Assembly: GCA_016234115.1 (NCBI GenBank)
Contig: JACRHD010000060.1
Location: 1-41,134, forward strand
Reading direction: 5' to 3'
Source: Nitrospirota bacterium
GTDB taxonomy: Bacteria; Nitrospirota; Thermodesulfovibrionia; UBA6902
Length of the DNA stretch: 41,134 nt
Shown: piece by piece, positions 26,106-34,392 of the stretch
Layout of the letters: each line of letters opens with the position of its first letter
Numbering within the stretch: the first letter of the stretch is position 1
Program-made: the position numbers and the translations under genes
The notes under the pieces: generated by a model
The model's database searches: none
What the model saw: the letters and a program-made list of their open reading frames with translations, nothing else
What the model was told of the DNA's origin: nothing

Positions 26106-26615
26106 CTACAGTTTCAGCTTCGCTAACTCCTTTGTCAGCATCGTCGCCTTTTTTGAATCCATCATGCCGATTACGAGCCCCGCCTTTTTGCTCTCCATTT
26201 TCAGCAGGACCTGGACGGCTGTTTCGTTATCGAGGCCGACAAGCCTTACGGCCGCGTCTTCCGGCGCCATGGCTTCATATGCCTTCGCCACATGTCTCAG
26301 TCTCTTACCCGCTGTTTCCTCTACCTGCTGGAGGGACTTCTCTATCTGCTGGAGAAGGCCCGTATACTTTGCTATATCATCCTCGACTTCCTTCTTCAGG
26401 GTCTTGAGTCTCTCTGTTTCCTGTCTGATGACTTCTTCCTTTTTCGCAAGTTCGAGCTTCTGTTTTTCTATTGATACCGTCGCGTCATCCAGCGCGTGCG
26501 CTGAGACGGATGCGAACATCAATGCCAGCATACAGAATATGCTGCCCGATTTTTTAAAAAATCCCCCCTTGCCCCCCTTTTTCAAAAGGTGGTATGTAAT
26601 GCATGCTTTTTTCAT
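26106..26615 (-). CDS. MotE-like protein (coiled coil plus MgtE N-domain fold)
   Basis: 169 residues. An N-terminal signal or anchor helix (about 24-42, ending VSAHA), a long coiled coil (about 50-105) and a C-terminal MgtE-N-like domain (EAMAPEDAAVRLVGLDNETAVQVLLKME). This architecture, placed right after fliJ, is that of MotE, a periplasmic flagellar motor-associated chaperone. The n-region (residues 8-20, HLLKKGGKGGFF) is encoded by a dispersed repeat also present at 38201-38236. ATG overlaps the fliJ stop by 4 nt. Confidence 0.75.
   Translation of the reverse strand: MKKACITYHLLKKGGKGGFFKKSGSIFCMLALMFASVSAHALDDATVSIEKQKLELAKKEEVIRQETERLKTLKKEVEDDIAKYTGLLQQIEKSLQQVEETAGKRLRHVAKAYEAMAPEDAAVRLVGLDNETAVQVLLKMESKKAGLVIGMMDSKKATMLTKELAKLKL
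26556..26593 (-). repeat. Dispersed repeat, copy 1, inside the motE-like gene
   Basis: On the minus strand CACCTTTTGAAAAAGGGGG, then a GCAAGGGGGGATTTTTT tail. Nearly the same as copy 2 at 38201-38236 on the plus strand. Confidence 0.75.
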
Positions 26616-27049
26616 CTCGGCCTCCTTGAGAGCGCAAAAAAATCATTCTCCTTCTGTTCCACGTCCAGTCTTTCCCTGTGCTCCTTTTTTACGGCTTTGT
26701 CCTTGAGTATCTCAAAGACCTTTTTCTCCTTGTGGGCGATGACAAGGTCGTCCTTCCTGCAGGCCAGCTCGTCCTGGCATAGGGTGTGGACTTTTTTCTG
26801 TTCGGTTATTTTACCGTTGATGCGGGAGAAGAAATCATAACAGGAGATAAGGTTGTTTATGTCCATGGCGCCCTCTTCCTGCTTCTCCCTGAAGTATCTG
26901 ATCGTTTTGAGATAATCATCTTCAAGAGACTGGAGTTTCGTCCTCTCCTCGTCCGCCCTGTCCGAGGCCTTTTTCACTTCGAGCTCGGCCTCCGTTTTCC
27001 TGTTGTCTTTTAACTTCAGAATTTTCGTGATGGTCCTGTTCTTACTCAT
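26612..27049 (-). CDS. fliJ: Flagellar export protein FliJ
   Basis: 145 residues, almost entirely charged coiled coil, starting MSKNRTITKILKLKDNRKTEAEL, which fits FliJ. The ATG at 27049 overlaps the fliI end by 8 nt; a longer frame would begin inside fliI. FliJ is the central stalk-like subunit that works with the FliI ATPase in flagellar export. Sequence similarity in this family is low, so position between fliI and motE carries part of the weight. Confidence 0.85.
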   Translation of the reverse strand: MSKNRTITKILKLKDNRKTEAELEVKKASDRADEERTKLQSLEDDYLKTIRYFREKQEEGAMDINNLISCYDFFSRINGKITEQKKVHTLCQDELACRKDDLVIAHKEKKVFEILKDKAVKKEHRERLDVEQKENDFFALSRRPR

Positions 27050-28379
27050 TGCCTTTCTCCATTTCTTCAAAAATAAAATATAAACTCTGTATGCTGTCGG
27101 CGAAATCAATGTGCAGGTTCATGTCCTGCCGCAGGTAATTCTTCAGTTTGTCGATCAGCCTGATGGCATAGTCGACCTTGAAATTAGAACCGTGCTTGTA
27201 AGCCCCGAGGTTTATCATGTCCTCGAATTTCCTGTAAGTTGAAAATATCTCCATAAATTTTCCGGCGTATTCCCTGTGTCTCTTGTCGATGACATGTGGC
27301 ATTACGCGGCTGATGGACTGCAGTATGTCGATGCAGGGATAATGATTGTCCATGGCAAGCTCTCTCGAAAGGACAAAATGCCCGTCAAGTATCGACCTCG
27401 ACATGTCCGCGACGGGGTCCAGCATATCGTCCCCTTCCACAAGGACCGTATACAGCCCCGTGATGCTGCCCTCGCCTTCGGAGGTGCCGACTTTTTCAAG
27501 CAGCTTCGGCAGCAGCGCAAATACCGACGGCGTATATCCCCTGGTGGTAGGCGGCTCTCCGACAGCAAGCCCTATCTCCCTCTGGGCCATTGCAACGCGA
27601 GTCAGGGAGTCCATGAGAAGCAGGACGTCCTTCCCCCTGCTCCTGAAATAATCCGCTATGGCGGTGGCGGCGAAGGCGCCCCTCACTTTCGCAAGCGGGG
27701 TCTGGTCCGAGGTCGAGACCACGACAACTGATTTTTTTAATCCCTCAGCCCCGAGATTTCTTTCAATAAATTCCCTAACCTCGCGGCTTCTTTCACCGAT
27801 CAGCGCTATTACATTTACGGGGGCCTCCGAATATTTGGCGATCATGCCGAGGAGAACGCTCTTGCCCACGCCGGAGCCCGCCATAATTCCTACCCTTTGT
27901 CCCTTTCCGCACGTAAGAAGTCCGTTGATGGCCCTGATGCCCACATCTATCGGCTCTTCTATCGTCTGTTTATTCATCGGATTGATCGAAGATACAAGAA
28001 GCGGATAATCTTCACCCTCTATCGGCCCTTTTCCGTCAATCGGGTTTCCGGCCGCGTCTATCACCCTTCCTATAAGCGCATCGCCGACCCTTACGGAGAT
28101 GTTTTTACCCAGAGGCAGCACCCTGCTGCCGTGTCTTATGCCGGACACCTCTCCGGTCGCCATAAGGATAATTTTCCCTTCCTTGAACCCGACGACCTCC
28201 GCGTCCACCGGGACGGCGCAATCGGAATATATCCTGCACGCCTCGCCGATGCTGACGTCAATGCCGGTCGCTTTGATAGTGAGACCGGTTATCTCTACTA
28301 TCCTTCCGTACACCTTGAGCGGCTCAGCGTCTTCAACCGCCTCTATATATGGACTAAGATCAATTCCGGTCATATTCAT
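27042..28379 (-). CDS. fliI: Flagellum-specific ATP synthase FliI
   Basis: 445 residues. Walker A AGSGVGKSVLLG, Walker B VLLLMDSLTRVAMAQREIG, and the family signature GEPPTTRGYTPSVFALLPKLLE. It energises and organises type III export of flagellar parts, with FliH and FliJ. ATG overlaps the fliH stop (ATGA). Confidence 0.97.
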   Translation of the reverse strand: MNMTGIDLSPYIEAVEDAEPLKVYGRIVEITGLTIKATGIDVSIGEACRIYSDCAVPVDAEVVGFKEGKIILMATGEVSGIRHGSRVLPLGKNISVRVGDALIGRVIDAAGNPIDGKGPIEGEDYPLLVSSINPMNKQTIEEPIDVGIRAINGLLTCGKGQRVGIMAGSGVGKSVLLGMIAKYSEAPVNVIALIGERSREVREFIERNLGAEGLKKSVVVVSTSDQTPLAKVRGAFAATAIADYFRSRGKDVLLLMDSLTRVAMAQREIGLAVGEPPTTRGYTPSVFALLPKLLEKVGTSEGEGSITGLYTVLVEGDDMLDPVADMSRSILDGHFVLSRELAMDNHYPCIDILQSISRVMPHVIDKRHREYAGKFMEIFSTYRKFEDMINLGAYKHGSNFKVDYAIRLIDKLKNYLRQDMNLHIDFADSIQSLYFIFEEMEKGNE

Positions 28380-29059
28380 TCCTGCGCAATACAGGGTCCA
28401 AGGGTTCCAGGGTCCGAGGGGAGCTTCCCTTGCCCCCTTGAACCCTCGGCCCCTGGAACCCTTACAGTGCTCTTTGCGCTTTGCATCTCTTCCACGACGT
28501 TCGACAATAAAGACTCGATATCGGTGACCACTTCCTCTATATCGCTTATTACGAGCGGACCGGTCACAGGCACATTCGAGTTGACGTCAAAAACGATATC
28601 AGGGTGTATGTCCGTCAACTGCCGCCTGTTTCCGGTAAACAGCTCTTGCAGCGCCGGATTCAGTTTTATTGTTATGGTCCCCGTTCTCTGCAGCTTCTTA
28701 AGGGCCTCCCTGACCATTGTTACGATGACTTCCGGCCGTGTGTTCACTTCTTCAACTATTACTTTTCTCGCTATCGCAATTGAGAGGCCGACCACCTGCG
28801 GCTCAAGGCACCTGACCAGCTTTTCCTTGACCTCCGCTATTTCTTTAATTATCTTTTCAAGCCGGTCCACCAGGACCATCGCCTTCAGCTCGCCCGCCTC
28901 GTACCCGCTCCTCTCACCTGAGGCAAAACCTTCCTCATAGGCCTGCCTCTGTATCTCCTCCGCTTTATCGACCAGCTTGTTTACGCACCTCTCTTCATCG
29001 AGGTCCGGCATATTAAAAAGCACGGCTTCGCACTGTTTAAGGATCCTCCTGTCAGACAA
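28376..29059 (-). CDS. fliH: Flagellar assembly protein FliH
   Basis: 227 residues, TTG start overlapping the fliG end by 8 nt, with an upstream GGAGG. FliH features: AYEEGFASGERSGYEAGE with glycine-spaced repeats (about 42-60), then the VVGLSIAIARKVI helix and the C-terminal domain (LNPALQEL, then DINSNVPVTGPLVISDIEEVVTDIE-like strand; actual first word is VFDVNSNV). The last 30 residues (from about 197) are not FliH-like: they are encoded by an inverted repeat (28401-28462). Confidence 0.9.
   Translation of the reverse strand: MSDRRILKQCEAVLFNMPDLDEERCVNKLVDKAEEIQRQAYEEGFASGERSGYEAGELKAMVLVDRLEKIIKEIAEVKEKLVRCLEPQVVGLSIAIARKVIVEEVNTRPEVIVTMVREALKKLQRTGTITIKLNPALQELFTGNRRQLTDIHPDIVFDVNSNVPVTGPLVISDIEEVVTDIESLLSNVVEEMQSAKSTVRVPGAEGSRGQGKLPSDPGTLGPCIAQE
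28401..28462. repeat. Inverted repeat within the 3' end of fliH
   Basis: Arms 28401-28420 and 28443-28462 match in 19 of 20 positions (AGGGTTCCAGGG... against ...CCCTGGAACCCT). It encodes FliH residues about 200-220. Confidence 0.8.
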
Positions 29060-30038
29060 ACTCCTCCTTCCCGCGTCCCGCGATGGCTATCTTGCCCTCC
29101 TCATCCAATTTTCTCGCGATCTTCACTATGTTCTGCTGTGCCTTTTCAACATCGGACACCTTCACCGGGCCCCTCGATTCCATTTCCTCTTTCAGTATCT
29201 GGACAGCCCTCTGCGACATATTCTTGAATATCTTCTGCTTCAGGGTATCGGATACCGTCTTCAGGGCAAGCGTCAGGTCTTCTGTGCTGATCTCTTTCAG
29301 GATAAGCTGTATGCCCCTGTCATCGACCTTTTCGAGGTCGTCGAACACGAGCATCAGCTCTCTTATCGAATCCGCCATTGCCGTGTTATGGCCGTCTATT
29401 TTCTCAAGTATCTTTTGTTCGGTGCTCCTTTCACAATGGTTCAATATCTCCGCCAGGACCTTTGTTCCCTGGAAGGTCTTCCCGTGACTGCTCTTTCCCA
29501 TGTCCAGAGATATCTTCAGCACCTCCTCGATTTCTTCCAGCGCGCGGTCCGGTATCCTTTCGGTCGTCGCCACTCTCATGGAAACGTCGGCCCTTACGTT
29601 GTCCGGAAGCGACTCAATGACCGCGGCCGCCTGCTCGGGCTCAAGGAGACAGAGGATCAGGGCAATCGTCTGCGGATGTTCCACAACGAGAAAACTTGAA
29701 AGGGTCTTCGGATTGACCCATTTCAGGGAATCCAGGGGACTTTCCTTGGAGACCATTTCGAGTATCTTCTCGGCGTTTTCATTTCCGAGCCCCTTGGTCA
29801 GTATCTTTTTAACATAATCCTCTCCGCCGCCTTTCATGATATCGCCGCTTATCACCTTTTCCATGGTCTCTTTGAAAACGCTTTCCACCTTGTTTCTGTC
29901 GCTCCTTCTCTCGCGCGCCATTACCGATGTGATCTTACCGATGTCCTGGGGATCGAGACTTTTCAATATCTGGGCGGCGGTCTCCTCGCCCACCGCGCTC
30001 AGGAATATTGCCGCTTTTTCAAAGCCGTTGAGCGCCAT
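29052..30038 (-). CDS. fliG: Flagellar motor switch protein FliG
   Basis: 328 residues. The N-domain contacts FliF (GFEKAAIFLSAVGEETAAQILKSL). The middle domain has the EHPQTIALILCLLEPEQAA signature. The C-domain, with charged torque helix (FDDLEKVDDRGIQLILKEI), faces the stator. The ATG directly follows the fliF stop, so the two are translationally coupled, as befits a complex formed in fixed ratio. Confidence 0.97.
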   Translation of the reverse strand: MALNGFEKAAIFLSAVGEETAAQILKSLDPQDIGKITSVMARERRSDRNKVESVFKETMEKVISGDIMKGGGEDYVKKILTKGLGNENAEKILEMVSKESPLDSLKWVNPKTLSSFLVVEHPQTIALILCLLEPEQAAAVIESLPDNVRADVSMRVATTERIPDRALEEIEEVLKISLDMGKSSHGKTFQGTKVLAEILNHCERSTEQKILEKIDGHNTAMADSIRELMLVFDDLEKVDDRGIQLILKEISTEDLTLALKTVSDTLKQKIFKNMSQRAVQILKEEMESRGPVKVSDVEKAQQNIVKIARKLDEEGKIAIAGRGKEEFV

Positions 30039-31604
30039 TTATTTTTCCTCGACCCATCCTTTTACAAGGTCCGCGGCCTGCTGGGGGTTCTTGTTCGCCC
30101 AGTCGATGACCTGACGCTCAAGAGGGATTTCCTTCGGCTGCATGAAACCCACCTGGTCCGCCGCCGTCCCTTCGGCCATAGCGGCGGTAACAACAGTCTG
30201 GGTCCTGCCCTGCGGGGCCGCGGTAAGCGTCTTGAGCAGCGGCTTGACAACGAAAAGGAAAAGCAGCAGCATCACAATTACAGGAACGAGATATTTCAGG
30301 ACACTGAGAATGACCGGCAGATATTCCTTCGGGGCCTCTTCTGCCGGCCCTTCGGTTGCCATCTCCCTGAACGGCATTACCTTTACGCTGATCTCGTCTC
30401 CACGGTCCTGGGTAAAGCCTACTGTCTTCTTTATAATGTCCTCATAGTATCTTACGTCTTCCTCCGAACGCTGAACGTACTGCTTCGCATTTTCGACGGA
30501 ACCCTGCTGGGAGGGGAGCAAGCCGTCAATAAGTATCGCGACGGTCAGGCGTTCGAGTGAAACCGGCGATTCCACCACGCGCGTCACTGTCTTGCTCGTT
30601 TCATAGTTTATCGTCTCATCCTGCTTCTGTGATTGCCCCTGCGTTGAAGCAACCTGCTGCGCGCCGCCGCCCGGCAGGTTTGACGCGACCCCGGGGACGC
30701 CCGCCGGGGCGCCCGTAGTCGATTTCTCCGTGCTCTTTTGTTCGCTCCTTACGACTACCCCTTCAGGGTCGAACTTCTCTTCCGTCCTCTCACTCTTTGT
30801 GAAATCGAACTCCGCGGACACCTTTGCCTTTACCTTGCCCCGCCCAACGACCGGCTCCAGGATGCTGAGGACCTTGGATGCCAGGTTCACTTCATAATCA
30901 TGCTGAAACTCCATTTGCGAACCGCTGAGACTCAGCAGGCCGTCGTCATTGGGTTTCTGCAGCAGCTCGCCCTTGTTGTCGACTACGGTAATATTTTTCG
31001 GACTCAGGCCTTCCACGCTGCTCGCCACGAGATGGATTATCCCGTCCACCTCGCTGCCGCTGAGTTTTCTGCCCTGCCTCAGCGAGACAAATATCGCCGC
31101 AGTGGCCTCCTGGCTGTTTTCCGGGAGCATGAATATGGATTTGTCGGGGACGACAAGATGCACCCTGCATTGCTGGACGCCGGCAAGGGACCGTATCGTC
31201 CTGGACAGCTCCCCTTCGAGGGCCCTTCTGAAGTTGAGTTTCTGTACAAATTCGCTTGCGGTGAAATTCGTATTGTCGAAGATCTCAAAGCCCACTCCCC
31301 CGCCCTGCGGGAGCCCCTGCGACGCGAGTTGGAGTCTCACGTCATATACTTTGTCCGCAGCCACGAGGATCGCCCCGCCTGCCCCGGCCTTATACGGTAT
31401 TTTCCTTTCCTGCAGTTCCTGCAGTATCTTCCCCGCGTCTTCTTCCGACAGGTTCGAATACAAGACCTGGTAATCGACCCTCTGCGTCCATGAAACCAGA
31501 AGCAGCACCCCGGCTATGGTCACGACGAGCACTGCCAGGACGGCGGTCTTTTTACTTGCCGGCCACTGCATCAGGTTCTGAATGATATTGTCTATTGCCG
31601 CCAT
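30039..31604 (-). CDS. fliF: Flagellar MS-ring protein FliF
   Basis: 521 residues. Membrane helix 1 (about 18-37), the periplasmic ring-building domains (VLYSNLSEEDAGKILQEL, then FRRALEGELSRTI, then VRVHLV-like CRVHLVVPDKSIF), a Gly/Gln-rich loop (about 285-325), membrane helix 2 (about 428-448) and a C-terminal FliG-binding tail (VIDWANKNPQQAADLVKGWVEE). It forms the base of the motor and houses the export gate. Confidence 0.97.
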   Translation of the reverse strand: MAAIDNIIQNLMQWPASKKTAVLAVLVVTIAGVLLLVSWTQRVDYQVLYSNLSEEDAGKILQELQERKIPYKAGAGGAILVAADKVYDVRLQLASQGLPQGGGVGFEIFDNTNFTASEFVQKLNFRRALEGELSRTIRSLAGVQQCRVHLVVPDKSIFMLPENSQEATAAIFVSLRQGRKLSGSEVDGIIHLVASSVEGLSPKNITVVDNKGELLQKPNDDGLLSLSGSQMEFQHDYEVNLASKVLSILEPVVGRGKVKAKVSAEFDFTKSERTEEKFDPEGVVVRSEQKSTEKSTTGAPAGVPGVASNLPGGGAQQVASTQGQSQKQDETINYETSKTVTRVVESPVSLERLTVAILIDGLLPSQQGSVENAKQYVQRSEEDVRYYEDIIKKTVGFTQDRGDEISVKVMPFREMATEGPAEEAPKEYLPVILSVLKYLVPVIVMLLLFLFVVKPLLKTLTAAPQGRTQTVVTAAMAEGTAADQVGFMQPKEIPLERQVIDWANKNPQQAADLVKGWVEEK

Positions 31605-31631
31605 ATCGTCTCCCGTGAATCATTATAATTC

Positions 31632-31699
31632 AGTAACAAGTAACGAGTGACAAGTAGCATGAAAACGCAGGCGTAGCTTGTTACTCGTCACCTGTAACT
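31632..31699. repeat. Intergenic palindrome between fliE and fliF
   Basis: Arms 31632-31654 and 31677-31699 agree in 19 of 23 positions. Each is made of the word CAAGTAACGAGTGAC or its complement. Confidence 0.7.
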
Positions 31700-31703
31700 T
31701 TCT

Positions 31704-32006
31704 TTAAACCGGCATCCGCATGATTTCTTCATAAGTGGACAACAGCTTGTTCCTTATCTCTACCATGAGCTGAAATGACATATCGGCCTTTTCAACCGCT
31801 AAAATCGCGCTCGTGACGTCTCCGCCCTTGGCCAGCTCTCCGACCGCCTTGTCGGCGTCGTTCTGCACCTGCGAGACCTTGCTCATCGCTTCATTTATAA
31901 CATCTTCGAAACTGCTTTCAGGGACCTGCCGGGACGCCGGGTTCTTCGGCGCAATGTTGTTGGCGTTGACAGCGCTGCCTATATTTTTGACCGGTATATC
32001 AGCCAT
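31704..32006 (-). CDS. fliE: Flagellar hook-basal body protein FliE
   Basis: 100 residues. SFEDVINEAMSKVSQVQNDADKAV and the C-terminal MSFQLMVEIRNKLLSTYEEIMRMPV are standard FliE. It joins the MS ring to the rod. Its ATG shares one base with the flgC stop. Confidence 0.94.
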   Translation of the reverse strand: MADIPVKNIGSAVNANNIAPKNPASRQVPESSFEDVINEAMSKVSQVQNDADKAVGELAKGGDVTSAILAVEKADMSFQLMVEIRNKLLSTYEEIMRMPV

Positions 32007-32413
32007 TATACCCTCCCAAGTTCAAGGGCCTTCTGGAACATCCCTTTCGAGGTGTTAAAGGCCCTGACGTTCGCTTCATAGGCGCGCAGCGCCATCATCA
32101 TGTTTACCATCTCTTCTATAACATTTATATTGGGCATGGAGACATATCCGTTTTCATCGGCGTCGGGATGCCCGGGGTCGTAGATTGTTATCGGCGGTTT
32201 TTTATCTTCCACAATTTCGCTGACCCTTACGCCGTCGAGTTTTTCAGAGCGCTTTGAGCTTACGGGCATGGTCGAAAAAACAACGTCCTTGCGGACATAC
32301 GGGCCTCCGCTTTCCGTTTTTGTCGTCTGCGCGTTTGCCATGTTGGAGGCTATCGTATTCATCCTTACCCGATGCGCCTCAAGCGCCGAAGCGCTCACCT
32401 TGAAAATATCCAT
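32006..32413 (-). CDS. flgC: Flagellar rod protein FlgC
   Basis: 135 residues. The N-terminal motif SASALEAHRVRMNTIASNMANAQTT and C-terminal INVIEEMVNMMMALRAYEANVRAFNTSKGMFQKALEL are those of FlgC. Part of the proximal rod. Confidence 0.95.
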   Translation of the reverse strand: MDIFKVSASALEAHRVRMNTIASNMANAQTTKTESGGPYVRKDVVFSTMPVSSKRSEKLDGVRVSEIVEDKKPPITIYDPGHPDADENGYVSMPNINVIEEMVNMMMALRAYEANVRAFNTSKGMFQKALELGRV

Positions 32414-32480
32414 CTCTTACCTCCCCTTACTTCCATTGCTCCGTCACTGCTGCACTACATCACTTCTTCCCTCTGCGCCG

Positions 32481-32852
32481 CTATCTCCCTCTCGTTATCG
32501 CCATCTTGTACATCCTTATCTTCGACGAAAGTATCGTCACCGCGGTGTCATGCAGCAGGGCGTTTTCCGTCATCTTGGCGACCTCGACGTTCAGCTCCAC
32601 GTTATTACGGTCTTCCCAGGACAGGTTTTCTTCAATCGACGTCTTCCCGCTCGCCCCGCCGGAACCGGACCCTCCAATATGTTTTGCGTCCGTAGTGAGC
32701 AGCTTCATCTCTTTACCGAGGAGATTGTCGAATTTCACGTCCTTCGCCTTATAACCGGGCGTGTCCGCGTTTGCAATATTGGAGGTTATGACCTTCTGCC
32801 GTATATTGGCCGCCTGGACTATTCTCTCAAGTGTCTTGAATCCTTTATCCAT
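32481..32852 (-). CDS. flgB: Flagellar rod protein FlgB
   Basis: 123 residues. RQKVITSNIANADTPGYKAKDVKFDNLL near the N-terminus and a C-terminal helix with VEVAKMTENALLHDTAVTILSSKI. First gene of the basal-body operon and a proximal rod component. A weaker sigma54-like site lies just upstream. Confidence 0.95.
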   Translation of the reverse strand: MDKGFKTLERIVQAANIRQKVITSNIANADTPGYKAKDVKFDNLLGKEMKLLTTDAKHIGGSGSGGASGKTSIEENLSWEDRNNVELNVEVAKMTENALLHDTAVTILSSKIRMYKMAITRGR

Positions 32853-32871
32853 ATATTCTCCGGTCCTTTAT

Positions 32872-32887
32872 ATCAAGAACTGTGCCC
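32872..32887 (-). promoter_or_regulatory. Weak sigma54-like site before flgB
   Basis: GGGCACAGTTCTTGAT fits TGGCAC-N5-TTGCW except for the first base and GA instead of GC at -12. It would give a leader of about 9 nt. Confidence 0.35.
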
Positions 32888-32899
32888 ATATAATTAAGT

Positions 32900-32923
32900 G
32901 ATGAAGCGATGAAGCGATGAAGT
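32900..32923. repeat. Tandem 8-bp repeat
   Basis: Two copies of GATGAAGC and one GATGAAGT in the 160-nt gap between the response regulator stop and flgB. Confidence 0.7.
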
Positions 32924-33012
32924 GAACCTGCTGTTTTTTATCATTTTCTTTTTTTTCTCACTTTCTGCCTTCCTCGCTTCTTTGACTTCAATCTGTTCGC
33001 CCGTCAATTTTT

Positions 33013-34320
33013 TTACACTGCGGGAAAATTTTTCCCGCATTCCTGGAGCTTGTTTCTGATAGTCCTGACGCTGACGCCTAATATCTTTGCGGCCCTGGTC
33101 TTGTTTCCGTTCGTTTCTTCGAGCGTTTTCATTATCAGGTCCATTTCCATTTCCTTTAAGCTGCCGTTCATGGGATTACTGAAATGAGCGTCGCCCTCAA
33201 TCATAAAATCGTCCGCGCCGATAAAATCCGATCTCGCGATGAGGACAGAGCGATGAACGGCATTCTCCAGCTCGCGTATGTTCCCTTTCCAGTGGCCGGT
33301 TGTCAGCAGCTCCTCCGCCTCCCTCGTAAACCCTTTGATCGTTTTGTTCAACTGCCCCGCGAACTTTTTCACAAAATGCTCTGAAAGCGGCAGGATGTCT
33401 TCCGGCCTTTCCCTCAGGGGAGGCAGATGCACCGGGAATACGCTCAGACGGTAATACAGGTCCTCCCTGAATCTTCCTTCGCTGATCTCTTTCTTCAGGT
33501 CCCTGTTGGTTGTGGCAATGACCCTGACGTCAACGGGCACCGGTTGCCTACCCCCTACCCTGTCGATTTCCCTTTCCTGCAGGACCCTCAGCAATTTCGC
33601 CTGAAGGGTAACGGTCATCTCTCCGATTTCATCTAAAAGTATTGTGCCTCCATGGGCGAGCTCAAACTTGCCGGTCTTTCTTTCCATCGCCCCGGTAAAG
33701 GCCCCTTTTTCATGACCGAAAAGCTCCGACTCAAGGAGGTTGTCGGGAATAGCGGCGCAGTTGACGGCTATAAGGGGTTTTTTGCTCCTGCGGCTCGCCT
33801 TGTGAATGTACCTGGCCAGGAGCTCTTTTCCCGTGCCGCTTTCGCCGAGGACAAGCACAGTCATATCGCTGACGGCAACGCTCCTGACAAGATGAATAAG
33901 ATTTTTCATGCCCTCATTGTCCGTCAACAGGTCTTCATGCGCGCAGGACATCCCCGACATGACGGTTTCTATGGCCCTTGTCAGCGCTTCATAGGAGAAC
34001 GGCTTCATAAGATAGTCACAAGCCCCTTCCTTCATCGCGTCCACCGCATTTTCAATCGTTGCGTATCCGGTTATGACGAGGATCGGGAGGCACCCGGTCT
34101 TTTTTCTCGCCTCCCTGATGAAAGATACGCCGTCCATCCCCGGCATCTTCATGTCCGTAACGATCATCGACACCGGCGTGTCCTCGAGTTTCCTGAGCGC
34201 GTCGAGGGGGTCTTCAGCAAGGACCACTGTGTGACCCATCCTGCAAATGGCCTCCTTCAGCGCGCATCTCAACTGCGGATCGTCATCAACCACAAGTATG
34301 TTATTCATCTGTTCATGCAT
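33013..34320 (-). CDS. Sigma54-dependent response regulator, FlrC/FleR-like
   Basis: 435 residues. Receiver domain with VVDDDPQ and phospho-acceptor D56 in [14 protein letters not shown]+ domain with Walker [15 protein letters not shown] loop for sigma54 contact and [12 protein letters not shown] Walker B. C-terminal Fis-type HTH with [22 protein letters not shown]. Start ATG 34320 has a GGGGAAG site. Paired with the kinase just upstream and directly preceding the basal-body operon, it is the natural activator of the sigma54 promoters seen before fliK and the TPR gene. Confidence 0.9.
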   Translation of the reverse strand: MHEQMNNILVVDDDPQLRCALKEAICRMGHTVVLAEDPLDALRKLEDTPVSMIVTDMKMPGMDGVSFIREARKKTGCLPILVITGYATIENAVDAMKEGACDYLMKPFSYEALTRAIETVMSGMSCAHEDLLTDNEGMKNLIHLVRSVAVSDMTVLVLGESGTGKELLARYIHKASRRSKKPLIAVNCAAIPDNLLESELFGHEKGAFTGAMERKTGKFELAHGGTILLDEIGEMTVTLQAKLLRVLQEREIDRVGGRQPVPVDVRVIATTNRDLKKEISEGRFREDLYYRLSVFPVHLPPLRERPEDILPLSEHFVKKFAGQLNKTIKGFTREAEELLTTGHWKGNIRELENAVHRSVLIARSDFIGADDFMIEGDAHFSNPMNGSLKEMEMDLIMKTLEETNGNKTRAAKILGVSVRTIRNKLQECGKNFPAV

Positions 34321-34348
34321 AAGACTTCCCCTTTTTAAATTCAAAATA

Positions 34349-34392
34349 GTTCAAGCTGTTCAAGCGGTTCAAGCTGTTTGAACGGCTTGAAC
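34349..34392. repeat. Intergenic repeat of GTTCAAGC words and their complements
   Basis: Three GTTCAAGC words with 9-nt period are followed by GTTTGAAC and GCTTGAAC, giving a palindromic cluster. It runs from the kinase/regulator gap into the last codons of the kinase gene (stop at 34369). Confidence 0.65.
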
